Assembly: GCA_019843655.1 (NCBI GenBank)
Contig: JACDQD010000003.1
Span: forward strand, 1,177,346 to 1,241,345
Origin: Lethocerus indicus
Taxonomy: Eukaryota; Arthropoda; Insecta; Hemiptera; Belostomatidae
Length of the DNA: 64,000 bases
Reading direction: 5' to 3'
Positions 24,401 through 35,789 of this stretch are shown here, one piece after another (positions within the stretch are counted from its first letter, which is position 1; each line of letters opens with the position of its first letter). The notes under the pieces were generated by a model, which saw only the letters and a list, made by a program, of their open reading frames with translations, ran no database searches and had not been told where the DNA came from. The position numbers and the translations under genes were made by a program.

Positions 24401-27400
24401 ATTGCCGATAACGACGATAATTTGGGCGGAACTGCCCACGCACGTTCTATACGAAAAAATTTCGCCTTGAAAGCCCCCGTATACAGAACTTTGAACGTTG
24501 TTTCCGGTATTTTTCATTTCAATTTCTTCAAGCTACCGGTACCGGTTTTTTTTTCTTTTTAAGGATTTTTAAGGTACGAAATGCCCCAGAAGGATTTTTA
24601 CAAACGCAGTATCTAATTTTTGTCATCGAATCATACTGAATATCGTGGGTTTTTTTGTGTTTCCGTCTCCACTCTCGCCAATATTGGTCTTTTGCTGGAC
24701 CGTCGTTTCGGCCGCTCGCCATCTTCAGTAGCGCTGTGTCGGTACTTTGGATGTTTTAAGGGGGAATATTCTCACTGCCCACTGTCGCCGCGCCACTTGT
24801 ACAGTGGCAAGAAAGTGCCGACAGCGACGGTAACCCAAACGCTACTGAAGATGGCGAGCGGCCGAAACCCGGGTGTAGCAAATACACAACAAATCTGCGG
24901 TATTCAACGCAAAACAGGTCTGAATATAGTTTTTCGTTCATCCAGCGACAGTTTTTCATCGGTGACACCCCCCCCCCCCACCCCCGAAGTCCTGTAGGCA
25001 TTTCTTAAGTAAAATTTTACTTACGAGGAAAGGGACTTGAAGGGAGTGGATTTGGGACGTGGAGGAGAAAGGCGGGGGGTGGGGGTGGAATTTCTGGAAC
25101 CGGGATTTTGTGACTTAGCCGACTGTGCTTAGAAACCTACCCCCGGGAGGGGGATGGTACAAAGGGGAGGACTTTTTATTGAAATCTCTAATTATATGTC
25201 CGTGTCGGTTTAAGTATCTCTTTTTATATTGTCAGTTTGTTACTTGAGGTAAATTGTTGGTGTCCGTTCAAGTAACGGCCAAGTAAGAGTCGAAATTCAA
25301 GTCGATTCTTTTGAGTCGGGATAAAGTTAAAATCTAAGCATCGCAAACCCTGACACATTTTCTTGCCTTGTTGTTGTTTCTTGGTGAAAAATCTTTTTTT
25401 TCTAAATTGCATCGACCTTAGAAGGTGAATACCACCACTACAACTAGTACTAGTACTAGTAGTACTAGTAGAGGATGGCTAATAAATATTGAAAGTGGTT
25501 TTAAACGCGTGGGTTTCGCCAAGCAATACGAGGTCGAAACTCACTCCGCGATATTTGATATTGACCCGCTTATTTTCAGGCTGAGCCCACTTTCAGCTTT
25601 TACATAAACGTCAATCGGAGAGTTTCGTATACTGTTTTCCTCCGTATAAATTGTAATGAGGGCGAGAAATAATTACGATTTTCGGGAGTTTTCCTTTCGA
25701 TCGCGATGTCTTCGTGAGAGTTCTTCAGGAGGGGAATCGAAAAATTTGCCGGAAAAGTGGCGGCGGAAACTGGAAAGTTTCTTGCTCGATAAAACATTGA
25801 AAATTCAGAAACGGCAGAAACGATACGATAGTACAATAAATCACTGTGCGGAAGGGCTAAATTTGCCGCTGATAAAGTGCCCGGAACTTTCGGTGTAAGT
25901 TCTCGGAGACGGCAAATTTTCCGATATTCGTTCAGAACGGACCTTCGAATCTGTTTTCCCCCGTTTTCGAGTTTTTTTATTTCTTTTCGTGCCTGTTAAA
26001 TATTCAAGAGTCGACCCCGACCTCCGTCCGGATCGGGGGTGGGGGGGGGGGTGGAAAATGAATTCGATTATTTCGACAGAAAGAGGATAATTTCCATATA
26101 TTGGGAGTTGGGTGTCCCAAAATTAACGCGTTTTTTTTTTTAATAGGGTTGTGCCGACTTTACCGCAAGAATTGTGGCACAAATTCAAATCTAGCGTTGA
26201 TATTGTGCGACTTTACCGCAAGAATTGTGGCACAAATTCAAATCAGCGTTGATTTTTTTTTTTTTAAATGAGTACTGCGGTATCAGCGCGGGGGGGGGGT
26301 TGGTATCGGGTAGGCAAAAGGGTATACGGAAAACGAAAAATTGGGAATTTTTCCCTGTCTTTACTGCGGGATCGAACGAGTCATGATCCCGACACCCTTC
26401 CAAAATACCCTCCCGCCGCCGCCGAAAAATCCCCGAAATTTCACGCGATCCTACAGCAAATCAGGATCGTTGAAGAGCTGGATTAAAATTCTCCAGGATA
26501 AAAATCGAGGAAAAAAATTCCAGACGAAGGTGTGGCCCCCCAACCCCCAATGTGACGGCCTCAAAAGCGACATTGACCCCGTTTCAATATATGTTCTAAA
26601 GCGGCTCCACTTTCCGCCCACAAAGCTGTCCTAATCTTCTTTATTTATTTATTGTCCTACCGCGAATTTTACGTCTCATTTATGGGGACATCGCGTCAAG
26701 GAAGTCCAAACGTCGCCGGTTGGGAAAAGGGGTGCGATGACCCCCTTAGTAGGACAGAATTGTCCCGAAATTAGCGCGGAAAATTTCAATTCGCCACAAT
26801 TCTTGCAGCAAAGTCAGCCTGCATAGTTTAAGGGTCATCACCGTCACCAGGTGAAAATGCGCTTCATCGTTTTACCTGAAACTTTTCAATCAATCTCTCT
26901 GTTCGCAGTCGACGGTGGTGAAATCACACTATTCGGCTGTCGAACTTTCATTATATTTTTTTAAAAAATATTTTTCAACAACGAAAACGCGTTGTGTAAC
27001 GCTCCCATTTTGTACCGACCCTAAACCCTATCGGCTGTTGAATGGATATTTTTTTTTTTCATACCGTTGCATACTGCAAGAATTGTGTAATTTTGCGCCA
27101 CTATTTACAGACAAATAATTACAAATAGATGGTGAAATGTTGTTCCTACACGAGCCCCAATATCTTTCAACGTACCCACCGTATCGATATTATTATTCCG
27201 GCGTCCAATATCCATTGATTCGTATCCCGTTCGCTGGACGAATTTTCCTCCATTCTGAACTATTCATCGACTATCTTTGCACTTGGATAAGCCGCGTATA
27301 TACATTGCTTTCTCTGCAATGTCCCTTGCTGTTAACTGTGCTGCGATAATCGCCCTTTATTCGGGGGGGGGTCATCATCGACCTCCACCGGAAAGTTTCA

Positions 27401-30014
27401 CAGAAACTGACCAAATGATAACGTATCGTCGCCAGCCCGATATATATATATACATACTACTAGCAGTTAGTGGGTTTACCTCGCTGTATATTTGGATAGT
27501 TGATGGTGACGTACTGGTCCCTCTCCCAACGGTTCTGTTCGTGGAGGAAGCCGAGAGCGTGCATCATTTCGTGCATGACCGTACCCGGTTTCGTCAGACA
27601 GCCGGGGCTCTGCAGGTTGAGCTCTTGGGCGCCGCCGACGCGGCCCACCGACGACCAACAGCCGGTGTCCGAACTGGTTATCACCAGGTAGTCCTTTTCG
27701 GAAGTCCTCGGGACGAACCTGGGGACACGGAACGCGGAGCCACGTATATATATATATATATTTCCCGTATTCAGAAACCGAAACCGGGGTATTTTCGACG
27801 GGTCCCGCCTGCGGTGCTGTCCGCTTTTTCCGACGTTTCGCAACCCCTCTACCGGCAACGTCGTCAGGTACCGACCGAACAAATCTTCTACCGTCGGGCC
27901 GGCAACTAAGTCATTGCGGATTTCATCACTTGTGACGGCGTTATTTGTATTTTCAAGCACGTATCTTCAAACCCCCAAAATGTATCTATTACAGGCCGAC
28001 TATTCGCCAAAGATGAGAAGAATCCGCAATAATTTAGTTGCCAACCCCACCCCAATGGGGGGGGAGGGGGGGTCTTTCGATCAAAAATTTAATTTATCGA
28101 ATTTCGATCAGGCAATATCGTCCAACGCTTTAATATTAGTTTCGATTTCCACTCCGGTCCGAATAGTCAAATATCACTACGTCTAATGACCGGCTTCGAT
28201 TGATCCTTTCTAATCCAGTCGCCATCATCCGACATTGTGTAACCAGATACGAAAATTGCGCGATTAATAATGTTTTTTTTCCCCCGTACTGTCGGTCTTT
28301 TTCCTGCTTTCAGGAAAAATGTTTTGGCCAAAAGATGGATTGAAACACAGGACTATTGAAATTGGAGTTTCGGCGGCTGGATATGTGTGGGGCGGCGAAC
28401 TGAAACCGGTCTAGCGAAAGACCGAAAAACGTGAAAAAAAACCGCAAAACTGACGACTGAGTGATATTCTTCAGTCTACCTTGGCCGCTTTCCAAGATCG
28501 TCAAACCCTCTATTTGAAACTAGTAAAATTCGAGTTTTCCTTGACATTTTAATTTTCCGAAAAATTCGGTACGTAAATTATTAGCTTTCACCCGATAAAT
28601 AATTCCTAGGCTTAAATGTCGGCCGGTCGAATAAGGCCTCGCCTTCGATATCCTGCCAACTTTCGCTTGGGAATAGACGCGTTTATAGACAGGTTTAGGT
28701 TTTTCCGCCATCAACAGTGGAGACCAATGGACAGAAACTATAATACTATAATAGGTTTTGCGGTGTTTCTGTCTCTCTCTCTCGCCGGTCTGGTCTTTTA
28801 CTAGACCGATTTTCGGCCGCTCGCCGTCTTCAGTAGCGCTCTGTGTTACTGTCACTGTCGGCACTTTGGATGTTTTTCCCGGGGGCATCCTCTCACTGCA
28901 CTGTCACTGTCACTGTCACATTTGTACAGTACAAGAAAGTGCCGACAGTGACAGTAACACAGAGCGCTACTGAAGACGGCGAGCGGCCGAAAATCGGTCT
29001 AACAAAAGACCGAAGAACCGGCGAGAGACGAGACAGTAACACGACAAACCTACGGTATATTCCACAACCCATCGCAGACCACAAAACAGGTATTCTAAAC
29101 TATATTCCGTAATTGCATTCTATCATTGAATTCCATAGTTGTATTCTATATTTGTATTTCCTAAATATGTTTGTTAAACATTCCGGTCAAAAGTCCTTCG
29201 TACAATCCTTAATGCCCCTCAAACCGAACAATCCATAATGACCCCTCAACATCCCGTCGCAAAATCCCGTTTCCTTAAATTCCATTCCCGCCCCTGTCCA
29301 CATGCAAATCCACTCCCTTTAGTCCCTTTCCTCTTCAGACCCACCCGTTATCCCCTTAAACGCCACCGCCCTAGAGACTTTCTGTAGGCCGGGTCAAAAG
29401 TACCATCACTTGATGGCGTCTTTATCCTTTTCGGGCGTCCTGAGTGGGATTCGTGGAAAAACACTACTGATTCCCGTTCTAGGGGCACATGCCGAAGAAC
29501 GCCTACGACCGTGATCGGTTTCGAAGACACACACCTGAAGAAGTCTTCAGTAGTCTACAAAAGTGTCCGGAATCTACTCACTTGATGCAGGTCTGCCTTC
29601 GGTACTCCCGGATGGCGTGATCGATCATCTGCAGGTCGGCCGAATTGAAATTGCCCCTTACGATGTAGGGTACGACGCCGTTCGGCCACCGGGTGGAAGC
29701 GTCCCTGAGGCCGTTCCTGGCGACCGCCCTCGGCGGGAAGAGTATATCGCCCTCGAGGTAGGCGCCCAGCTCTTCGGGGTTGTGGGGGCTGGCCGGGTGC
29801 CAGCCGGCGACCGCCCTGCCTGAGCCGGGATCCGGGTCGCCGAACAGGGCGCTGCCCAGGTGCGCCAGGTAGTCGCCAGGCTGGAGGCCCTCGTCGTCCG
29901 CCGCCCCCTCCTCCTCCTCCAAGCCCCAGTTGTCCCGCCTCCGCGAGGGGTAGCCGCCCCGCCCAGACAGCCGACCACCAACAACGCCCCAACCAACCCT
30001 AACGTACTAATCAT
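21486..30014 (-). CDS. Secreted astacin-family zinc metalloprotease
   Basis: Three exons on the minus strand: 30014-29582, 27718-27480 and 21733-21486 (TGA), about 306 residues. The start gives a hydrophobic leader (LGLVGALLVVGCLGG), then a propeptide, then the catalytic domain from about RWPNGVVPYI. Exon 2 carries the astacin zinc site HEMMHALGFLHEQNR, with three His ligands and the following Glu. Exon 3 carries the Met-turn SVMHYSAYAF and ends soon after MYRC, so there is no EGF, CUB or ShK domain. Four catalytic-domain Cys are placed as expected. Exon 1 is one base short: leader and propeptide are in different frames, and 433 bases cannot meet the exon 2 phase. The break is near a G-run at about 29,955-29,965. 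Intron 2 (5.7 kb) and intron 1 (1.9 kb) contain MITEs and tandem repeats. Family members act in digestion, development or reproduction; its role here is unknown. Confidence 0.9.
21955..22870. repeat. Four-copy ~232-bp tandem repeat derived from a foldback arm
   Basis: Units begin near 21,975, 22,205, 22,435 and 22,671. Each holds CACTGGACAGCCGGACACGG, CGCTACTGAAGACGGCGAG, GCCGAAAACCGGT, GACGATGACCTCCCCCAAG and CATCCCCCGTCCTGGAGATG. The CGCTACTGAAGACGGCGAG part is the right-arm core of the foldback family. It lies in astacin intron 2. Confidence 0.85.
23555..23725. mobile_element. Foldback element fragment
   Basis: A left arm with CGCCGGTTCGGTCATTCGCC, ATCTTCAGTAGCGA and TTGGATGTTT, followed by CACTGCACTCTCACTGTCAC. 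The right arm is absent. Confidence 0.6.
23735..23975. mobile_element. Truncated copy of the minisatellite-bearing TIR element
   Basis: Begins ACGACAGGAAACCTG with TATTGTCTATTTACGATC, as in the 14,603-15,530 element, then TAGTAATCTAG and a single GTGCACCCAACGAACG unit. C-runs at 23,888-23,905 and 23,985-23,998 follow. Confidence 0.7.
24000..24930. mobile_element. Foldback right half and one complete foldback element
   Basis: About 24,010-24,185 holds the right half (GCAGTGAGGATGCC, AGCGCTACTGAAGATGGCG, CCGAAACC). About 24,650-24,930 holds both arms around ACTGTCGCCGCGCCACTTG. Both are in astacin intron 2. Confidence 0.65.
25430..25475. repeat. Self-complementary (ACTAGT)n tract
   Basis: AACTAGTACTAGTACTAGT followed by AGTACTAGTAG is a palindromic repeat able to form hairpins. 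It is intronic in the astacin gene. Confidence 0.75.
26105..26270. repeat. Short direct repeat with TTACCGCAAGAATTGTGGC
   Basis: Two copies of ACTTTACCGCAAGAATTG plus TGGCACAAATTCAAATC lie 60 bp apart, after GGTGTCCCAAAATTAACGC. The same termini occur at about 5,475-5,535 and 26,755-26,820, suggesting a small dispersed element. Confidence 0.55.
27899..28046. mobile_element. Short MITE, GGCAACTAA family
   Basis: Termini GGCAACTAAGTCATTGCGG and CCGCAATAATTTAGTTGCC bound about 148 bp in astacin intron 1. Confidence 0.8.
28762..29100. mobile_element. Complete foldback element (reference copy)
   Basis: The left arm has GTTTCTGTCTCTCTCTCTCG, ACTAGACCGATTTTCGG, GTCTTCAGTAGCGCTC and CACTTTGGATGTTTTTC. 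The apex has CACTGTCACTGTCACTG. The right arm mirrors these to TCGGTCTAACAAAAGACC, then CTACGGTATATTCC, CCCATCGCAGACC and ACAAAACAGGTAT. It has no coding capacity and lies in astacin intron 1. Confidence 0.8.
29170..29520. repeat. Copy of the AGTCCTTCG dispersed repeat
   Basis: Contains GGTCAAAAGTCCTTCGTAC, AAATCCCGTTTCC and CACATGCAAATCCACTCCC, related to 9,330-9,560 and 47,290-47,700. It lies next to astacin exon 1. There is no coding content. Confidence 0.5.
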
Positions 30015-30055
30015 CACTCTGCAACATTAGAACCAATATCGATATATAAATTCAT

Positions 30056-30580
30056 ACAGAGGGTGGTCCAAAAAAATGTATCCACAGTTTAAAAGTCCAT
30101 AACTTGCAAACTAATTGACGGAGTTGTCTCATTTTTGGTAGTATTATAGTGTTGTAGTTCCGGCAATCAACCGTTGTATTTCGTTCTATCAGATGACGGA
30201 TAGTCAGTGTTCTGTTGTGTCAGTTGTACCCCGTTGTCACTCGAATAAACGTGACCGGCGCGAGGCTTAGAATTGGACGAAATGAAGTCCAGTTTCGAAC
30301 TGGTATTTTAAGCAGGTAAAACATTAACGAGGTTCTCAACGGCAACGAGCGAATATCCCCTACTGAACACGTTGTGCAGTCAGTAGTCGGTGCTGCATCG
30401 TTTCTGTCTGTGTATGGATGTTAATAATGGTGACCATTTCTGATCACCTACAGTGTGATATATCTTTAAGTTGGACTTTAAGCTAGACTTTCACCAAAAA
30501 TCAGACACAACTCTGTCAATCAGTTTGCAAGTTATGGACTGTTGAACGGTGGATACATTTTTTTGGACCACTCTGTATAT
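30056..30580. mobile_element. Mariner-like non-autonomous element with long TIRs
   Basis: The left end is ACAGAGGGTGGTCCAAAAAA and the right end the complement, TTTTTTTGGACCACTCTGT, both flanked by TA. The inverted similarity extends further inward (GTCCATAACTTGCAAACT against AGTTTGCAAGTTATGGAC). The interior has no transposase frame. The terminus type fits Tc1/mariner. Confidence 0.75.
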
Positions 30581-30629
30581 ATATCTACTATATACAGCAT
30601 GATTCCATTGAAAAACGGTTTTTGCCATT

Positions 30630-30975
30630 TTCTCCTGCCGACGTTTCGTAAACTCTTACCGGTCCCATCAATCCTCAGGTGTAGAAGAAATGGGCGCGTC
30701 GTTCCAACGCGAATTTCAGCGATAGGAAATCCGAACAGTTGTTGCGCCGAATCTACTTTCCGCCACAAGTTAAGACGGACAATTTCGGTTTTTCAAGTCC
30801 ATTCGCACGACTTATTTTCCGAGTAGGCGTTTCTGGATTTTTTTTTTCTTCTCGGAAAATCCTTTCCACCCACTCATCAGGTGTTTCCCGTCGGAAAATT
30901 TACACAAAGGTCTTTTTCAGCTTCCCCGATGGATGTGGAACCGGTAAGAGGTTCCGAAACGTCGGATGGTTCCTA
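30630..30975. mobile_element. Small TIR element
   Basis: GACGTTTCGTAAACTCTTAC at 30,640 is matched in inverse by ACCGGTAAGAGGTTCCGAAA at about 30,940. A partial relative of the terminus lies near 27,830. There is no coding content. Confidence 0.55.
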
Positions 30976-31247
30976 CTGCAGTAACTTGAGAGTATTTTTG
31001 TACACGGAATTTAATAACATTCAGGGGGCCCGGAACTGAGAGCAGACAGTCGAACTTTCGGTTTTAAGTCCGCCTAATCTTATATGCGACAATTTCGACC
31101 GGTCCGTATAAGACCAACCAGACAATTTTATAATGGGCCCAATTTTCAGACGTAAAACGGCTTTTGAAGACGCCAATAATTGACACGATCGAGTCACGCG
31201 CCCCGAAATATAACTTGTACAGTCCGAATCATGAGCGATTTGTATTT

Positions 31248-31525
31248 GGGGGGGGGGGGGGGGGGGGGCAACTAAGTAATTGCGCATTTCACCGAAACAA
31301 GTGGCGTTGTACATATTTTTAAGTACGTCAAGCCGTGGATGGTTTTCGTATGCACGTATTGGATGCATTCTTCGGCTTCTCTTCAGTGTCCCTCTTCAAT
31401 AACGGCCTTTCTATTCGGGGTCGTCATCGACCTCCGGAGGACTCTCCCCGACACCGCCGTTCTTTTAAGGCTTCACCGCCGTTGACGTACTTAAGAATAT
31501 GTACAAAGCCGGCGACTTTGTTACT
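31248..31525. mobile_element. Poly-G run followed by a GGCAACTAA-family MITE
   Basis: About 20 consecutive G precede GGCAACTAAGTAATTGCGC, then AAGTGGCGTTGTACATATTT and internal sequence like that at 39,012-39,384. The right terminus is not found. Confidence 0.6.
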
Positions 31526-31809
31526 CCAGGAGATGAACTGAACGTACTCACGTTTCTGCTAGCGTCTGCAGGCGTCCGATGGTCCGAAAAGGGTGCTCGA
31601 TGCACGGTGTCGTCGTCGTCGTCCGTGTGTATTCTCCCCAAAGGCGGTATCCCGGCGGTATCCCAGGACGGTCGTAAATTGATGCCGGGACGTGGAAAAA
31701 CGGCTCTGATATAGTCCCTTTTTCCCCCACGTCACCTGCTTTCCTTGAGAAGCGTCCCTACTCCGCACACGTAGACGGTATGTGCCTTTCGACATTCGGC
31801 CTAACCTTT

Positions 31810-31885
31810 GGGACCCCCCTCCTCCTCCTCCTCCTCCTCCTCCTCCTCCTCCTCCTGCTCCTCCTCCTCCTCCTCCTCCTCCTGG
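31810..31885. repeat. (TCC)n microsatellite
   Basis: A CTCCTCCTCC tract of about 70 bases. The minus frame reads poly-Gly and is not a gene. Confidence 0.85.
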
Positions 31886-32274
31886 TCCTCCAGTCGTCAC
31901 AAATTGAAGACAAGAGTGATTCAATTCAATTATAATACGAGTACACTTCTGAAAACAACGCAGACGTGGAGGGCTTAGAACGCATCAACCCTGACTTTTA
32001 GACGCCCCATTAAGATAATTCGTGGAATATTTTCTCAAGAGAAAATCCTTCATCGGCTAATAACGCCCCACCCCCCACCCCCTCCAACCCCTAAACCACA
32101 AAACAACGTTTATTTCAACAATGCTCTACAACTTAAAGTAGACTGGTGGGGGTTCTACCGAAGATTTTGAGTGGCGACTTTAAAATCAAAAATTTATCCA
32201 TTTTTTTTAATTTTTCTTTAGGACCTCAACTACAAGATTCCGGTACCTCGATTGATGCTGTTCTCAGTGGGATT

Positions 32275-33465
<1,191 letters not shown>

Positions 33466-33611
33466 TAAAGATTAAAGATTCAAAAGTAAATCTCGAACGA
33501 ACCCCCACAATGTCCATCATCACCGGCCGAAGGACTTTCGGACGGACTTAAATAATATAGTAATAAAATACCGAGTACGTCATTATCAACATTATTCGCA
33601 GAAAAATGGCT

Positions 33612-33677
<66 letters not shown>
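33612..33677. repeat. (TA)n microsatellite
   Basis: A pure TA tract of about 60 bases in the spacer upstream of Fip1. Confidence 0.9.
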
Positions 33678-33679
<2 letters not shown>

Positions 33680-34034
33680 TGGCGTGGGCGTAACGATCTC
33701 GTGACTCGTGACATTTAGACACGTCCGCAGGAAATATAAACCAAGGATAGTTCGAAAAAGGACGTGCGGGAAAAGAAAAAGAAAAAAATCGGTTCGGAAT
33801 AGGTTCGGCGTGGGTGTCGGGCAATTTGGGCCAAATATCCCCGACGTTCAACGGACGTATTTCCGCGGAAGCCACCTTGGGGCCCCCACCTTCAAGGGCT
33901 GTCCCAAGGGCTCGTTCTCTGTTTCTGACTCGTGAAAAACTCAAAAGGATACGACTCATAATACGACACATTCGTCGTGATTAATTTGGGCGCAGGCTAC
34001 ATAGTCATAGGGTAGAAAACGGCAGCTGAATTCA

Positions 34035-35405
34035 GTTTCTGTCGCAGTGACGGTGACACTGCGCTACTGAAGACGGCGAGCGGCCGAAACCCCGGTCTGG
34101 CGAAAGACCAGACCACCAGCGAGAGGAGACAGAAACGCCAGAAAAGCCTACGAAAAAATTATTAATTGCAAAATTGAGTCGAAAATCAAAAGTAAAAAAT
34201 AACCCCTTAAGAAGAACTGGAGGTAATCGTCAATGAAAATATCTTCTTTCCCTTTTTCTCTATTACAACGATAACAATATTTATATATACAGTGATATAA
34301 ATCAATTTTTTTTTGTGGCATTAATATCAACGAAACGAAGATGTTCGGACTGAACTGCACCGACGAAATAACCGAAGCGACGTCGCATTTATTGTTCGAA
34401 AGGATTTTAGACGCACCGTATGTTTGTGGTGTTTTCGGCCGCTCGCCATCTTCAGTAGCGCTGTGTTAGTCACTGCTATTGGTGTGCTGTTACTGCACTC
34501 GCGGTGAGAGGAAAGCGCCCCCAGGAAGAATATCCAAAGTGCCGACAGTGATCAGTAACACCGCTGCTACTGAAGACGGCGAGCGGCCGAAACCCCCCCT
34601 GTCCGGCAGAGGAGACCACAAAACCTAAAAAAAAATTTATTGGCCACCGTAGGTTTGTGGTGTTTTCGGCCGCTCGCCATCTTCAGTAGCGCTGTGTTAG
34701 TCCTTCTATTGGTGTGCGACTGCACGGGCCGACAGTATGTGTCCGGCAAAAGGCCAAAAGCACCACGAACGGGTATGTTAAACTGTCGGACCCGTCTTTC
34801 AGTTTCAAATAGGTGAAAATCTGGTATACATAAGGCCTGTATTCAAAATTAAATAATTTAGTGAAATAATGCGCACGAATCGTCTGCACCAACCTGGACA
34901 AACGAATAGATGAAATAAAAAAAATTTAACGGATACCGTAGGTTCGTGGCGTTTCTTCTGTCTCCTGTCTCGCCGGTTTGGTCTTTTGCTAGACCGGTGT
35001 TTCGGCCGCTCGCCATCTTCAGTAGCGCTGTGTTACTGTCACCGTTGGGGATGTTTTCAAGTCACCCAAGTCAAGTACAAGTGCAGTGGGATGCCCCCCG
35101 GGAGAAAACGTCCAGAGCGCCGACAGCGACTGACGCAGCGCTACTGAAGACGGCGAGCGGCCGCGAAACCGCGGTCCAGCGAACAAAAAGGACCAAACCG
35201 GCGATAACGAGGTTTAGTTTTTTGGCCGAATAGGCGGACAAGTGACACGGAGTGCAGTGAGGACGCTCCCGAAAACGGCGCTACTGAAGACGGCGAGCGG
35301 CCGCGAAACCGCGGTCCAGCAAAGACCGAACCGGCGGCAGAGGAGACAGAACACACAAAGGACCAGTACCGTATTCCAACCCATCGCAGGCCACAAAACA
35401 GGTAT
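34035..35405. mobile_element. Cluster of five foldback elements upstream of Fip1
   Basis: Copies at about 34,035-34,150 (right arm), 34,425-34,630, 34,650-34,770, 34,940-35,200 and 35,220-35,405. All carry TCAGTAGCGC and/or GCGCTACTGAAGACGGCG, and several carry CGGCCGCTCGCCATCTTC. The last ends with CCCATCGCAGGCCACAAAAC about 385 bp before the Fip1 start codon. Confidence 0.75.
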
Positions 35406-35789
35406 ATTAAACTAATCTTAACTAATTCTTTAATTTATAACGGGTGTGAAATGAAGAAAAAAAATGCGGATCCTGTAGGCTGTGGATTCCGTAACAAATG
35501 TTTGAGACACAGAAGTTGTGTGTTCCAGTGTTTTGTCTATATAAAGGTTACAAAAGGTTTTCTCTTTTTCTATGATGTAAATTGAAATATTCCGTCTCGC
35601 ACTAGGACGTTATTTGTCGTGGACGGAAATTTTATACCGAGATTTTACAAAAGAAATATATGAAAAAAACGGTTGGAAAATTAATTGTACGGCCGGGGTT
35701 TTGTGTTGGCGACACTGTCGCCAGTCGGGGTTTCGTCCCGGAGCGTATACGGGTTTCGTTGTAACAAGTTTGTGGGCAAAAAAAAAAAA

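Noticed and set aside
27277..27909. 210-residue plus-strand frame overlapping astacin exon 2
   Set aside because: It is antisense to the exon with the zinc site; its openness reflects codon bias of the real minus-strand gene.
29555..29992. Alternative 145-residue Gly-rich minus-strand frame over astacin exon 1
   Set aside because: It is a shadow frame; the astacin frame continues correctly into exon 2 and the leader frame supplies the start.
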